Source: Listeria monocytogenes (GTDB lineage Bacteria > Bacillota > Bacilli > Lactobacillales > Listeriaceae). From it: a DNA stretch of 64,000 bases. The stretch spans positions 2,276,001 through 2,340,000 of the forward strand of contig NZ_CP054041.1 in the NCBI RefSeq assembly GCF_013282665.1. Reading direction: 5' to 3'. Shown here one piece after another: positions 43,926 to 52,930 of the stretch. The notes beneath the pieces were generated by a model. The model did no database searches and was not told the origin of the DNA. It saw only the letters and a program-made list of their open reading frames with translations. Numbering within the stretch: the first letter of the stretch is position 1; every line of letters begins with the position of its first letter. The translations under genes and the position numbers were made by a program.

Positions 43926-44249
43926 ATGACTGATGCACATACAGTATGTCCAAAGTTTGAATCGGCGTTCCAATTACTAGGTAAACGCTGGACTGGACTT
44001 ATCATCAATGTCTTACTGACTGGTCCAAAACGGTTTAAACAAGTTGCCGCTGAGATCCCACAAATGAGTGATCGGGTGCTTGCAGAACGTTTGAAGGAAC
44101 TTGAGGAAATGGATATTTGCTTAAGACAAGTTTATCCAGAAACTCCTGTACGCATTGAATATGAATTAACCGAAAAAGGAAAAGCACTCCAAGAAGTAAT
44201 GCTTGAAGTCCAGTGCTGGGCGGATAAATGGGTGGAAGTACCTAATTAA
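43926..44249 (+). CDS. HxlR-family transcription regulator
   Basis: From ATG 43926 the protein has 107 residues. It is a winged helix of the HxlR type: CPKFESAFQLLGKRWTGLIINVLLTGPKRF, then MSDRVLAERLKELEEMDICLRQVYPETPVRIEYELTEKG. One cysteine lies near the N terminus (C6), where redox-sensing HxlR proteins have theirs. GTG 43917 overlaps the GAGG ribosome site and is not preferred. Targets unknown. Confidence 0.9.
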   Translation: MTDAHTVCPKFESAFQLLGKRWTGLIINVLLTGPKRFKQVAAEIPQMSDRVLAERLKELEEMDICLRQVYPETPVRIEYELTEKGKALQEVMLEVQCWADKWVEVPN

Positions 44250-44254
44250 AAAAG

Positions 44255-44294
44255 AAATAATCTCTCCCACCAATATGGAGAGATTATTTTTTAG
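44255..44294 (+). terminator. Terminator after the HxlR-type gene
   Basis: AAATAATCTCTCC (44255-44267) pairs with GGAGAGATTATTT (44277-44289), followed by TTT. Confidence 0.88.
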
Positions 44295-44295
44295 C

Positions 44296-44324
44296 TTGAA
44301 TCTTTCCTAGAACCATACTATAAT
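44296..44324 (+). promoter_or_regulatory. Promoter of pheST
   Basis: TTGAAT (44296-44301), 17-base spacer, perfect TATAAT (44319-44324), placed just before the T-box leader. Confidence 0.75.
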
Positions 44325-44329
44325 AGAAA

Positions 44330-44592
44330 CTATCTAAATAACTAAAGACAATGAAAGAGCCAAGTAGCATAGTGAGTCTGTATAGGGAGAAGTGGTCATA
44401 GACTGAAAGCCACTTTACAAACGAATTTGTGAACATTTCACCTCTGGAGTCGCCCCCCGAGAAGCACGCAATGTGTGAAGGTGGTCCGGTTACTAAGCCG
44501 TTATCGAATTTTGAGTGGGAACAATTTTTTGTTCTTATTAGGGTGGTACCGCGAGAAGTCTCGTCCCTTTGTGGATAGAGCTTTTTTATTTT
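44330..44592 (+). promoter_or_regulatory. T-box riboswitch (Phe) before pheST
   Basis: The T-box core AGGGTGGTACCGCG is at 44540-44553. GAGA then TCTCGTCCC forms part of the terminator, with a T tract at 44583. A stem I region starts near 44385. TTC at 44437-44439, in GAACATTTCACC, fits as the phenylalanine specifier. Uncharged tRNA-Phe should antiterminate. Confidence 0.92.
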
Positions 44593-44616
44593 GTCTAAAA
44601 AGAAGGAGTGAACGGT

Positions 44617-45669
44617 ATGTTAGAACAGTTACAGACGCTGAAAAGTGAAGCAGAAACACAAATCAACGAAGCATCAGACTTAAAAACATTAAACGACTTA
44701 CGGGTAAAATATCTTGGTAAAAAAGGCCCGATGACCGAAATCATGAAACAAATGGGGAAACTTTCCGCAGAAGAAAGACCAAAAATGGGTTCACTTGCGA
44801 ATGAAGTAAGAACCGCTCTAACAGAAGCGATTTCTAGTAAACAACAAATTTTAGAAACAGAAGCAATCAATGAAAAACTAAAATCAGAAACCATTGACGT
44901 TACATTACCAGGTACTGCGCCGAGTATTGGAACAAAACACCTACTAACTCAAGTAATTGAAGAAATGGAAGATATGTTCATCGGGATGGGTTACGAAATC
45001 GCAGAAGGGCCAGAAGTAGAGCTAGATTACTACAACTTCGAAGCGCTAAATTTACCGAAAGATCACCCAGCTCGTGATATGCAAGATAGCTTCTATATTA
45101 CAGAAAATACTTTACTACGTACCCAAACTTCCCCTGTACAAGCAAGAACAATGGAGAAACATGACTTTTCTAAAGGACCAATCAAAGTTATCTGTCCAGG
45201 GAAAGTATATCGCCGTGATAATGATGATGCGACTCACTCCCACCAATTTACGCAAATTGAAGGCCTAGTTGTTGGCGAAAATATTACGTTTGCTGACTTA
45301 AAAGGTACGTTAACTGTTCTCGCAAAAACAATGTTTGGTGAAGAACGTGAAATTCGTCTTCGTCCATCCTTCTTCCCATTCACAGAACCATCCGTTGAAA
45401 TGGATATCTCTTGTTTCAAATGTGGTGGTAAAGGTTGCCGCGTTTGTAAAGGAACAGGTTGGATTGAAATTTTAGGAAGCGGAATGGTACATCCAAACGT
45501 GCTTGAAATGTCCGGTATTGATTCCACTCGTTACAGCGGATTTGCTTTTGGCTTAGGACCTGAACGTGTTGCGATGTTGAAATACGCAGTGGACGATATT
45601 CGCCACCTTTATACAAATGATTTACGCTTTACGAAGCAATTCCAAAGTACAGAAACGGGGGAAATCTAA
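44617..45669 (+). CDS. pheS: Phenylalanine-tRNA ligase alpha subunit
   Basis: From ATG 44617 the protein has 350 residues, the usual length. It has an N-terminal coiled coil ([15 protein letters not shown]), class II motifs [42 protein letters not shown] and [20 protein letters not shown] cysteine cluster, [17 protein letters not shown], is also present. A GTG nine bases earlier overlaps the AAGGAG site. The stop codon overlaps the pheT start by one base. Confidence 0.96.
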   Translation: MLEQLQTLKSEAETQINEASDLKTLNDLRVKYLGKKGPMTEIMKQMGKLSAEERPKMGSLANEVRTALTEAISSKQQILETEAINEKLKSETIDVTLPGTAPSIGTKHLLTQVIEEMEDMFIGMGYEIAEGPEVELDYYNFEALNLPKDHPARDMQDSFYITENTLLRTQTSPVQARTMEKHDFSKGPIKVICPGKVYRRDNDDATHSHQFTQIEGLVVGENITFADLKGTLTVLAKTMFGEEREIRLRPSFFPFTEPSVEMDISCFKCGGKGCRVCKGTGWIEILGSGMVHPNVLEMSGIDSTRYSGFAFGLGPERVAMLKYAVDDIRHLYTNDLRFTKQFQSTETGEI

Positions 45670-48077
45670 TGTTAGTATCATATAATTGGGTCAAAGAATT
45701 TTTCCAAGACTTCCCGTTAACGGCGGAAGAGCTAGGAGAAGCAATTACGAGAACCGGGATTGAAATTGAAGGTGTAGAAGAATTAAGCGCTAGTTTGAAA
45801 AATGTCGTAGTTGGTGAAGTATTATCATGCGAACGTCACCCCGATGCAGAAAAATTGAATAAATGTCTCGTTCAAACAGACGAAGCAGAACCAGTTCAAA
45901 TCATTTGTGGAGCTCCAAACGTTGCAGCTGGTCAAAAAGTAATCGTAGCCAAAGTTGGCGCAAGACTTCCAGGTGGACTTAAAATCAAACGCGCAAAACT
46001 ACGCGGCGAAGTGTCAGAGGGAATGATTTGCTCTCTCGCAGAACTTGGCTTTGAGAGCAAAGTTGTACCAAAAGCATACGCAGAAGGCATTTATGTATTA
46101 CCTGCGCACGTGGAAACGGGTGTCAGTGCAATCACGTTGCTTGGACTTGATGATGCAATTTTGGATATGGCAATCACGCCAAACCGTGCAGACGCATTGA
46201 GCATGAATGGTGTAGCTCATGAGGTTGGTGCAATTATTCATCAAAAACCAGCACAACCAACTGAGCCCGATGTATCTGAAAAAGGTAAAGCGGATGATTT
46301 CATTTCAGTAGAAGTAGAAAATCCAGCTGAGACTCCTTATTATGCTATTAAAATGGTAGAAAATATCGAAATCAAAGAATCGCCACTATGGCTTCAAACA
46401 AAACTAATGAAAGCTGGTATTCGACCACATAATAACGTGGTCGATGTCACTAATTACATCAATTTATTATACGGGCAACCTTTGCATTCCTTTGACTATG
46501 ATAAAATTGGTAGCAAGAAAATCGTTGTACGTTCTGCAAAAGAGCAAGAAGAAATTACCACGCTTGATGGCGAGAAAAGAACTTTACAAGCTGGGCATAC
46601 CGTCATCACTAACGGAGTTGAACCAATTGCTATTGCTGGCGTTATGGGTGGAGAATTTTCCGAAGTGACAGAGAACACAACCACTGTAGCGCTAGAAGGT
46701 GCCATTTTTAGCAGCTCTTCCATCGGTAAAGCATCTCGAGAATTATACCTACGTACAGAAGCAAGCATCCGTTACGATAAAGGTTCTGACGCATGGAAAG
46801 TAGAAAAAGCACTTGCGCACGGCGGAGCCCTAATCGCTGAATTAAGCGGCGGAACACTAGTTGGCGGTGTCGTAGAAGTAGATAATCGTGAAAAAGCAGT
46901 GAATAAAATTGAAACGAGCCTAACACGCATTAACCGCATTCTAGGAACCGCAATTACACTTGCAGAAATCGAAACAATTTTTGATCGTTTAGGTTTTGTA
47001 TTAGAAGTGAAAAAGGATGCTCTAATCATTGAAGTACCGACAAGACGTTGGGACATCACTATTGAAGCAGATATTTTAGAAGAAGTAGCTCGTATTTACG
47101 GTTATGATGAAATTCCGGTAACACTTCCAGCGACAAGCACAACAGGTGGCTTATCAGACAGCCAAAAAGCTCGTCGTGTTATGCGTGCTTATTTGGAAGG
47201 AGCAGGACTTAACCAAGCATTGACATACTCTTTAACTTCCCAAAAAGATGCAACTCGTCTAGCGCTTTCTGATGAAAAAACAGTTGCACTATCGATGCCA
47301 ATGAGTGAAGAACATAGCCATTTAAGAACAAGTATCGTTCCACAATTAATTCGTAGCGCAAGTTACAACATCGCTCGTAAAAATATGGACGTGGCACTTT
47401 ACGAAATGGGTACCGTGTTCTACGCAACAGAAGGGGACAATTTACCAATTGAACAAGAACATTTGGCAGGCCTAATTACTGGGAACTGGCATACGGTTGA
47501 TTGGCAAAAAACACCAAAACCAGTAGATTTCTTCGTTTTAAAAGGAATTGTCGAAGGTTTAGTGAATAAATTAGGTATTAAATCCGAACTTCACTGGAAA
47601 CAAACAGAAAAAGAAGAACTTCATCCGGGAAGAACCGCTAGCCTTATTTTAGAAGGACAAGAAATTGGTTATCTTGGTGCACTTCACCCAGCAGTAGAAG
47701 CAAACTATGATTTAAAAGAAACATATGTATTCGAAATCAACGTGGAAGCTTTACTAGATGCAACCAAAGAAAAAGTTGTGTACCATCCAATTCCACGTTA
47801 CCCAGAAATGACTCGCGACTTAGCATTACTTGTGGACAAAAATACTAACCACGCAGCAATTTCGCAAGTAATCAAAGAACACGGTGGGAAATTACTAGCT
47901 AATATCGAGCTATTTGATATTTTCGAAGGAGAAAGCCTTGGAGAAAATAAAAAATCGCTCGCTTACACCTTAACTTTCCTAGACAGTGAAAGAACATTAG
48001 TCGAAGAAGACGTTCAAAAAGCAACCAACAAAGTAGTGGAAGCATTACAAGAAAAACTAAATGCAATTATTCGCTAA
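45669..48077 (+). CDS. pheT: Phenylalanine-tRNA ligase beta subunit
   Basis: The 802-residue protein has the bacterial PheT order. An EMAP/tRNA-binding domain (about 40-155, VVVGEVLSCERHPDAEKLNKC) comes first. B3/B4 editing domain, B5 domain and catalytic-like core follow. A C-terminal anticodon-binding FDX-ACB domain (about 708-800, YPEMTRDLALLVDKNTNHAAI) ends it. It binds tRNA-Phe and edits Tyr-tRNA-Phe. Confidence 0.96.
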   Translation: MLVSYNWVKEFFQDFPLTAEELGEAITRTGIEIEGVEELSASLKNVVVGEVLSCERHPDAEKLNKCLVQTDEAEPVQIICGAPNVAAGQKVIVAKVGARLPGGLKIKRAKLRGEVSEGMICSLAELGFESKVVPKAYAEGIYVLPAHVETGVSAITLLGLDDAILDMAITPNRADALSMNGVAHEVGAIIHQKPAQPTEPDVSEKGKADDFISVEVENPAETPYYAIKMVENIEIKESPLWLQTKLMKAGIRPHNNVVDVTNYINLLYGQPLHSFDYDKIGSKKIVVRSAKEQEEITTLDGEKRTLQAGHTVITNGVEPIAIAGVMGGEFSEVTENTTTVALEGAIFSSSSIGKASRELYLRTEASIRYDKGSDAWKVEKALAHGGALIAELSGGTLVGGVVEVDNREKAVNKIETSLTRINRILGTAITLAEIETIFDRLGFVLEVKKDALIIEVPTRRWDITIEADILEEVARIYGYDEIPVTLPATSTTGGLSDSQKARRVMRAYLEGAGLNQALTYSLTSQKDATRLALSDEKTVALSMPMSEEHSHLRTSIVPQLIRSASYNIARKNMDVALYEMGTVFYATEGDNLPIEQEHLAGLITGNWHTVDWQKTPKPVDFFVLKGIVEGLVNKLGIKSELHWKQTEKEELHPGRTASLILEGQEIGYLGALHPAVEANYDLKETYVFEINVEALLDATKEKVVYHPIPRYPEMTRDLALLVDKNTNHAAISQVIKEHGGKLLANIELFDIFEGESLGENKKSLAYTLTFLDSERTLVEEDVQKATNKVVEALQEKLNAIIR

Positions 48078-48084
48078 ATGAAGA

Positions 48085-48140
48085 AGAATCAAACTAGATG
48101 GAGAACATTTTCAACTAGTTTGGTTCTCTTTTTGTTTTTT
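48085..48140 (+). terminator. Terminator of pheST
   Basis: AGAATCAAACTAG (48085-48097) pairs with CTAGTTTGGTTCT (48115-48127), followed by T-rich sequence. Confidence 0.85.
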
Positions 48141-48195
48141 TATTAAATAGTGGAAGTCTTTCCTTTTTTAGTACTTCACTAACTTAAATAACACA

Positions 48196-48204
48196 TGTTA
48201 TAAT
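48196..48204 (+). promoter_or_regulatory. Extended -10 promoter of the ABC exporter pair
   Basis: TGT-TATAAT. The expected start near 48211 rules out the in-frame ATG at 48203 and supports ATG 48239 for the gene. Confidence 0.65.
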
Positions 48205-48238
48205 GATGGCACATGCCAGAGGAAAAAGGACGGGAAAA

Positions 48239-48940
48239 ATGACCTATGTAGAAATGAAAGATGTCTCTAAATACTATCAAATGGGCGAGAACGTTGTCAC
48301 TGCTAATGATAAAATCACTTTCGGGATAAGAAAAGGTGAATTTGTTGTTATAGTCGGGCCTTCTGGGGCCGGGAAATCTACCGTTTTGAACATTCTTGGT
48401 GGAATGGATACTGCAAGTGAAGGCAAAATTATGGTAGATGGGCAGGATATTGCTCAATATAATGCAAAACAATTAACCAAATATCGGCGAACCGATGTCG
48501 GTTTTGTATTCCAATTTTATAATTTGGTACCTAATTTGACTGCCAAAGAGAACGTAGAATTAGCTGCCCAAATTGCGCCAAATGCTTTAGATGCAGAAAC
48601 TGTTTTAACCCAAGTTGGATTAAGTCACAGATTAGACAATTTTCCAGCACAACTATCTGGTGGGGAACAACAGCGTGTTGCTATTGCGCGTGCACTTGCT
48701 AAAGCACCTAAACTGTTACTCTGCGATGAACCAACCGGTGCACTTGATTACGATACTGGCAAATCAGTCTTGAAATTATTACAAGTAACTTGCCGCAACA
48801 CAGGAACAACTGTTATTCTTATCACCCATAACACGGCGATTACACCAATTGCAGACCGAATTATTGAAATTAATAATGCAAAAGTTCGTAACATCAAAGA
48901 AAATCCAGAACCAATGTCCATTGATGATCTAGAATGGTAG
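48239..48940 (+). CDS. ABC transporter ATP-binding protein (MacB/LolD class)
   Basis: The 233-residue ATPase has Walker [10 protein letters not shown] (about 39-47), [19 protein letters not shown] (Q-loop region typical of the LolD/MacB class), signature [15 protein letters not shown] and Walker [13 protein letters not shown]. Its partner is the FtsX-type permease 13 bases downstream. ATG 48239 has AAAGGA 8 bases before it. Confidence 0.92.
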   Translation: MTYVEMKDVSKYYQMGENVVTANDKITFGIRKGEFVVIVGPSGAGKSTVLNILGGMDTASEGKIMVDGQDIAQYNAKQLTKYRRTDVGFVFQFYNLVPNLTAKENVELAAQIAPNALDAETVLTQVGLSHRLDNFPAQLSGGEQQRVAIARALAKAPKLLLCDEPTGALDYDTGKSVLKLLQVTCRNTGTTVILITHNTAITPIADRIIEINNAKVRNIKENPEPMSIDDLEW

Positions 48941-48953
48941 GAAGGAGCAACCA

Positions 48954-51900
48954 GTGAAACGTTCCGCTTTATGGAAAGATATCTACCGCGAAATATGGCG
49001 TTCTAAGAGCCGCTTTATTTCCATTTTTATGCTGATTATGTTAGGTGTTGCTTTTTTCTCCGGACTTAAAGCAACTGGACCAGATATGCTCTTAACAGCA
49101 GATAATTATTTTAATAAGTATGAATTAGCTAATTTTAATGTGCAATCTACTTATGGATTAGATGAGTCAGACAAAGAAGCGCTAGAAGATATTTCTGGGA
49201 TTGCACAAGTAGAATTCGGGTACACAGCAGACACTTTAATGAAGGACAAAAATATCGTTACAAAACTATTTTCTACATCTAAAAGCGATAATTTAAATAA
49301 ATACAAGGTTGCTAGTGGTCGTTTACCAGAAAAATCAGGGGAAATTGCGCTGGATAATAATCAACTTGTTCATGAAAATGTCAAAATTGGCGACGAAGTA
49401 ACCTTTGTTAAAAGTGATGGAAATAAGTTAACTGATACGCTTAAAAAACCAACTTATAAAGTAGTTGGCTTCGTTAGCTCACCAGCTTACATCCAGAAAT
49501 CTGAACGCGGTTCGAGTACGGTAGGGAAAGGGAAGACAGATGCTTTCGGTATAATTCCAGAGCAAGATTTTAATTTACCAGCATACACTATTGCCAAACT
49601 TACTTTTAATAATTTAGCAGCAAAACAAGCGTTTAGCGACGCATATGTATCCACCGAAGAAAAAGACAAGAAAAGCGTCGAACAAACTTTAGTAAATCAA
49701 CCAGAAAAACGATTAAATAAAATCAAGACGAATGAGCAAAAGAAATTAGACGATGCAACGGCAGAAATTAATAAAGGAAAAGCAAAACTAAAAGAAAATG
49801 AAGCTAAACTTGCAAATGCCAAAGCACAATTAGAAGAAGGTTTTTCTAAATACAATACTGCCAAAGCAAGCTATGACGCCAAAATTAAGCTAGGCGAAGC
49901 AGAGATTGCAAATGGGGAAGCAGAACTAAGCAATGCAAAAAAACAACTTGATACCGCAAAAACACAGATTGACCAAGGCGAAACAGCACTTTCACAAGCT
50001 GAGATGGAATTAGAAGAAGGGAGTGCGGCTTGGGAGGATGCTAATAATCTTCTTAATACAGCAAATGTTTTTTTGCGGAGTGCTAAGTCGACTTTAGAAA
50101 ATGCTTTAAAACAACCAGATTTAACTGATTTTGAGCTAGACCGGAACAGCTTAACAAATTCATTTCAAATGCTTGCATCAGAACTTGATTTATCAAATGC
50201 GGAGCGCGCTGAATATGAAAATGCGATGAATCAGTTACTAGATGATTATGAAAATGGCGATATTAGTGATGCGGAGATTAGAGAAGCCTTAAACGCGGCA
50301 CTTGCGCAAGTTGGTAACGCTGAAAATGAATACCAATCCGCCAGAGCTACTTTAGACGCTGAAAAACAAACAATAGAACAAGGCGAACAAACATTAGCTG
50401 CCAAAAAACAAGAACTTCAACAAGCAAAAAATGCCTACCAAGAAGGTCTTGCTAAATATCAAGCAGGTTTAGAAAAAATTTCGCAAGCAAAGCAACAACT
50501 CGTTGATGGAAAAGAAACAGGTTCCACAGAACTACAAAGCGCACTTGCCAAATTAAACGCTGGTCAAGCAGAATACGATAAAAATCTCGCTTTGTTTGAA
50601 AAAGAGAAAGCAAAAGTTGAAGGCAAACTAGCAAGTGCTGAAAAAGAAGTTAAAATCGGTCAAGAAAAATTAGATGCACTCGAACTTCCAAAATATTATG
50701 TCCTTGATCGAAACGATAATCCAGGATATAGCGAATATAAAGAAAATGCAGATCGCTTAACTTCCTTATCAACCGCATTCCCCATTTTCTTCTTCCTAAT
50801 CGCAGCGCTCGTTTGTTTAACGACGATGACACGTATGGTAGAGGAACAGAGAACACAAATTGGAACGTTGAAAGCATTTGGTTATTCTAATGGTAGCATT
50901 ATTTTGAAATACCTTGTATATGGCTCAACAGCGAGTGTAATCGGGAGCGTTCTTGGAATATTAATTGGCTTCCAGTTTTTCCCGAATATCATTTTTAACG
51001 CCTATAAATCGATGTATGAAATGCCACCAGTGGATATTGGCTTTTACTGGAGCTACAGTTTGCTATCCTTATTTGTTGCGTTATTCTGTACAACATTTAC
51101 CGCTTATGTAGCTTGTCGAGCAGAACTCCGCGCCAATGCGGCAACGTTAATGCGTCCAAAAGCACCAAAAATCGGCAAACGTATTTTCCTTGAGCGGATT
51201 AGTTTTATTTGGAAACGAATGAATTTCACAAGTAAAGTGACTGCAAGAAATTTATTCCGCTACAAGCAGAGAATGCTTATGACGGTTCTTGGTGTTGCGG
51301 GATGTACAGCTTTAATTCTCACCGGTTTTGGTCTCCGGAATTCTATTAGTGATATCGCCAAAATGCAGTATGGCCAAATAATGAAATATGATGCGGCCAT
51401 CTACGAAGATATGAGTGCGCCACCTACAGCCAAAGAAACTTTTGACGAGCTAATGGATGACTCCAATATCAAAGGTAAGCTTGCTATGGCACAAACCAAT
51501 ATAGATACTGTAAAATCAGGGCAATCAGCACAAACTACATCTGTTATTGTTCCTAAAAATGTAAATGAACTACCAGACTATATTGTGCTTCGCGACCGAG
51601 CTAGTCATACAACTGAAAAACTCACGGATGACGGGGCAATTATCACTGAAAAATTAGCTAAACTTTTTGACGTCAAACCAGGCGACACAATTACCGTCAA
51701 AAACGCGGAGAATGATAAGTTTCAAATAAAAGTCCGTGCTATTACCGAAAACTACGCAATGCACTACATTTATATGACTAAATCATATTACCAACAAGTT
51801 TTTAAAGAAAAACCAGTGTACAATTTAGATTTATTAATGTTAAAAGACACCTCTGAAAAAGTAGAGAGCGATTTTGCAGAAAAATTAACAGATAGTAAAG

Positions 51901-52364
51901 CGATATTAAATGTTACATTTTCTAATAATGTTAGTTCATTACTAAATGAAACACTGGATAGTCTCAATATTGTTATCGTGGTACTCATTACATCTGCTGC
52001 ATTACTTGCGTTTGTCGTGCTCTACAACCTGACAAATATCAATGTATCAGAACGTATTCGAGAACTTTCCACTATCAAAGTACTCGGTTTTTATCCAAAA
52101 GAAGTGACGATGTATGTCTACCGAGAAAATATCATTTTGACCTTAATGGGTATTGTGACTGGATTTGTTCTCGGCTTCTTCTTGCACCGCTTTATCATTA
52201 CCACAGCAGAAGTCGATCAAATGATGTTCAGCCCCGCAATTAGTTGGACAAGCTACCTGTTTTCCGGCATACTTACACTTGTTTTTGCAACTGTTGTCAT
52301 GGTTGTTATGCACATTAAACTGAAACGCATTGACATGATCGAAGCGCTAAAATCAGTGGAATAA
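48954..52364 (+). CDS. FtsX-family ABC permease with large extracytoplasmic coiled coil
   Basis: A 1136-residue permease starting at GTG. The first membrane helix is near 17-35. An extracytoplasmic domain and a long Ala/Lys/Glu/Gln-rich coiled coil (about 255-575) follow. An FtsX core sits at about 605-720 (FPIFFFLIAALVCLTTMTRMVEEQRTQIGTLKAFG) and a second FtsX core at about 1010-1130 with SERIRELSTIKVLGFYPKEV. Such permeases with one ATPase act in export or mechanotransmission rather than import. The substrate is unknown. No regulator is encoded directly beside it. Confidence 0.9.
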   Translation: MKRSALWKDIYREIWRSKSRFISIFMLIMLGVAFFSGLKATGPDMLLTADNYFNKYELANFNVQSTYGLDESDKEALEDISGIAQVEFGYTADTLMKDKNIVTKLFSTSKSDNLNKYKVASGRLPEKSGEIALDNNQLVHENVKIGDEVTFVKSDGNKLTDTLKKPTYKVVGFVSSPAYIQKSERGSSTVGKGKTDAFGIIPEQDFNLPAYTIAKLTFNNLAAKQAFSDAYVSTEEKDKKSVEQTLVNQPEKRLNKIKTNEQKKLDDATAEINKGKAKLKENEAKLANAKAQLEEGFSKYNTAKASYDAKIKLGEAEIANGEAELSNAKKQLDTAKTQIDQGETALSQAEMELEEGSAAWEDANNLLNTANVFLRSAKSTLENALKQPDLTDFELDRNSLTNSFQMLASELDLSNAERAEYENAMNQLLDDYENGDISDAEIREALNAALAQVGNAENEYQSARATLDAEKQTIEQGEQTLAAKKQELQQAKNAYQEGLAKYQAGLEKISQAKQQLVDGKETGSTELQSALAKLNAGQAEYDKNLALFEKEKAKVEGKLASAEKEVKIGQEKLDALELPKYYVLDRNDNPGYSEYKENADRLTSLSTAFPIFFFLIAALVCLTTMTRMVEEQRTQIGTLKAFGYSNGSIILKYLVYGSTASVIGSVLGILIGFQFFPNIIFNAYKSMYEMPPVDIGFYWSYSLLSLFVALFCTTFTAYVACRAELRANAATLMRPKAPKIGKRIFLERISFIWKRMNFTSKVTARNLFRYKQRMLMTVLGVAGCTALILTGFGLRNSISDIAKMQYGQIMKYDAAIYEDMSAPPTAKETFDELMDDSNIKGKLAMAQTNIDTVKSGQSAQTTSVIVPKNVNELPDYIVLRDRASHTTEKLTDDGAIITEKLAKLFDVKPGDTITVKNAENDKFQIKVRAITENYAMHYIYMTKSYYQQVFKEKPVYNLDLLMLKDTSEKVESDFAEKLTDSKAILNVTFSNNVSSLLNETLDSLNIVIVVLITSAALLAFVVLYNLTNINVSERIRELSTIKVLGFYPKEVTMYVYRENIILTLMGIVTGFVLGFFLHRFIITTAEVDQMMFSPAISWTSYLFSGILTLVFATVVMVVMHIKLKRIDMIEALKSVE

Positions 52365-52368
52365 TATA

Positions 52369-52410
52369 GAAAAGAACTTGCTATTTTTGAGCAAGTTCTT
52401 TTCGTTTGAC
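52369..52410 (+). terminator. Terminator of the ABC exporter pair
   Basis: GAAAAGAACTTGCT (52369-52382) pairs with AGCAAGTTCTTTTC (52390-52403). Confidence 0.88.
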
Positions 52411-52448
52411 TTAAAAATAAATAAAGCTTAAACTAAAAAATAGTTAAG
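52406..52448 (+). promoter_or_regulatory. marR promoter with overlapping inverted repeat
   Basis: TTGACT (52406-52411), 17 bases, TAAACT (52429-52434). CTTAAACTA (52427-52435) and TAGTTAAG (52441-52448) form an inverted repeat with one unpaired base around five A, covering the -10. This fits MarR autorepression. Confidence 0.6.
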
Positions 52449-52462
52449 GGGGTGAACTTTAT

Positions 52463-52915
52463 TTGGAAAGGCAAAAAGTAAAACAACTAATAAAGAGTTA
52501 CCAACAAACATACATATTTGCAATGAATCAAATACATCAAGCTATTTCAGAAATTTCAGCAAATACTCTGGATCTTTCCATTGAGCAGTTTTTTGTTTTG
52601 CGCGAGATTGCTGCCTGTAATGGCATTAGCGCAACAGAACTCGCAGCTTCTTTAGCAGTAAATAAGAGCGCTATTACACCGAAACTAAAAAAATTAGAAG
52701 AAAAAAGTTACATTAGACGAGAACGAAACCAACAAGATAAACGTGCTTTAGTTTTAACTATCACAGAAAAAGGGAATAGCGTTTACGAAGAATGTGAAAA
52801 ACAATTAGAATTACTCGTGAATGAGTGGCTCGAAATACTAGGAGAAAAAGACAGCGAACAATTTTTTGAGTTATTTCAGAAGATTACCAAGTCAGTTGTT
52901 GAACCTAGACAATAA
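52463..52915 (+). CDS. MarR-family transcription regulator
   Basis: The 150-residue protein has a MarR winged helix (about 38-115): ISATELAASLAVNKSAITPKLKKLEEKSYIRRERNQQDKRALVLTITEKG. The TTG start follows AAGGGGGTGA. It lies 15 bases before an MMPL-type exporter, so it most likely represses this two-gene operon and responds to a ligand or stress. The ligand is unknown. Confidence 0.92.
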   Translation: MERQKVKQLIKSYQQTYIFAMNQIHQAISEISANTLDLSIEQFFVLREIAACNGISATELAASLAVNKSAITPKLKKLEEKSYIRRERNQQDKRALVLTITEKGNSVYEECEKQLELLVNEWLEILGEKDSEQFFELFQKITKSVVEPRQ

Positions 52916-52930
52916 AAGGAGAGATTTGGC

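Noticed and set aside
49740..50680. Repetitive-looking DNA in the large permease gene
   Set aside because: The repeats reflect coiled-coil heptads at the protein level, not a DNA repeat array.
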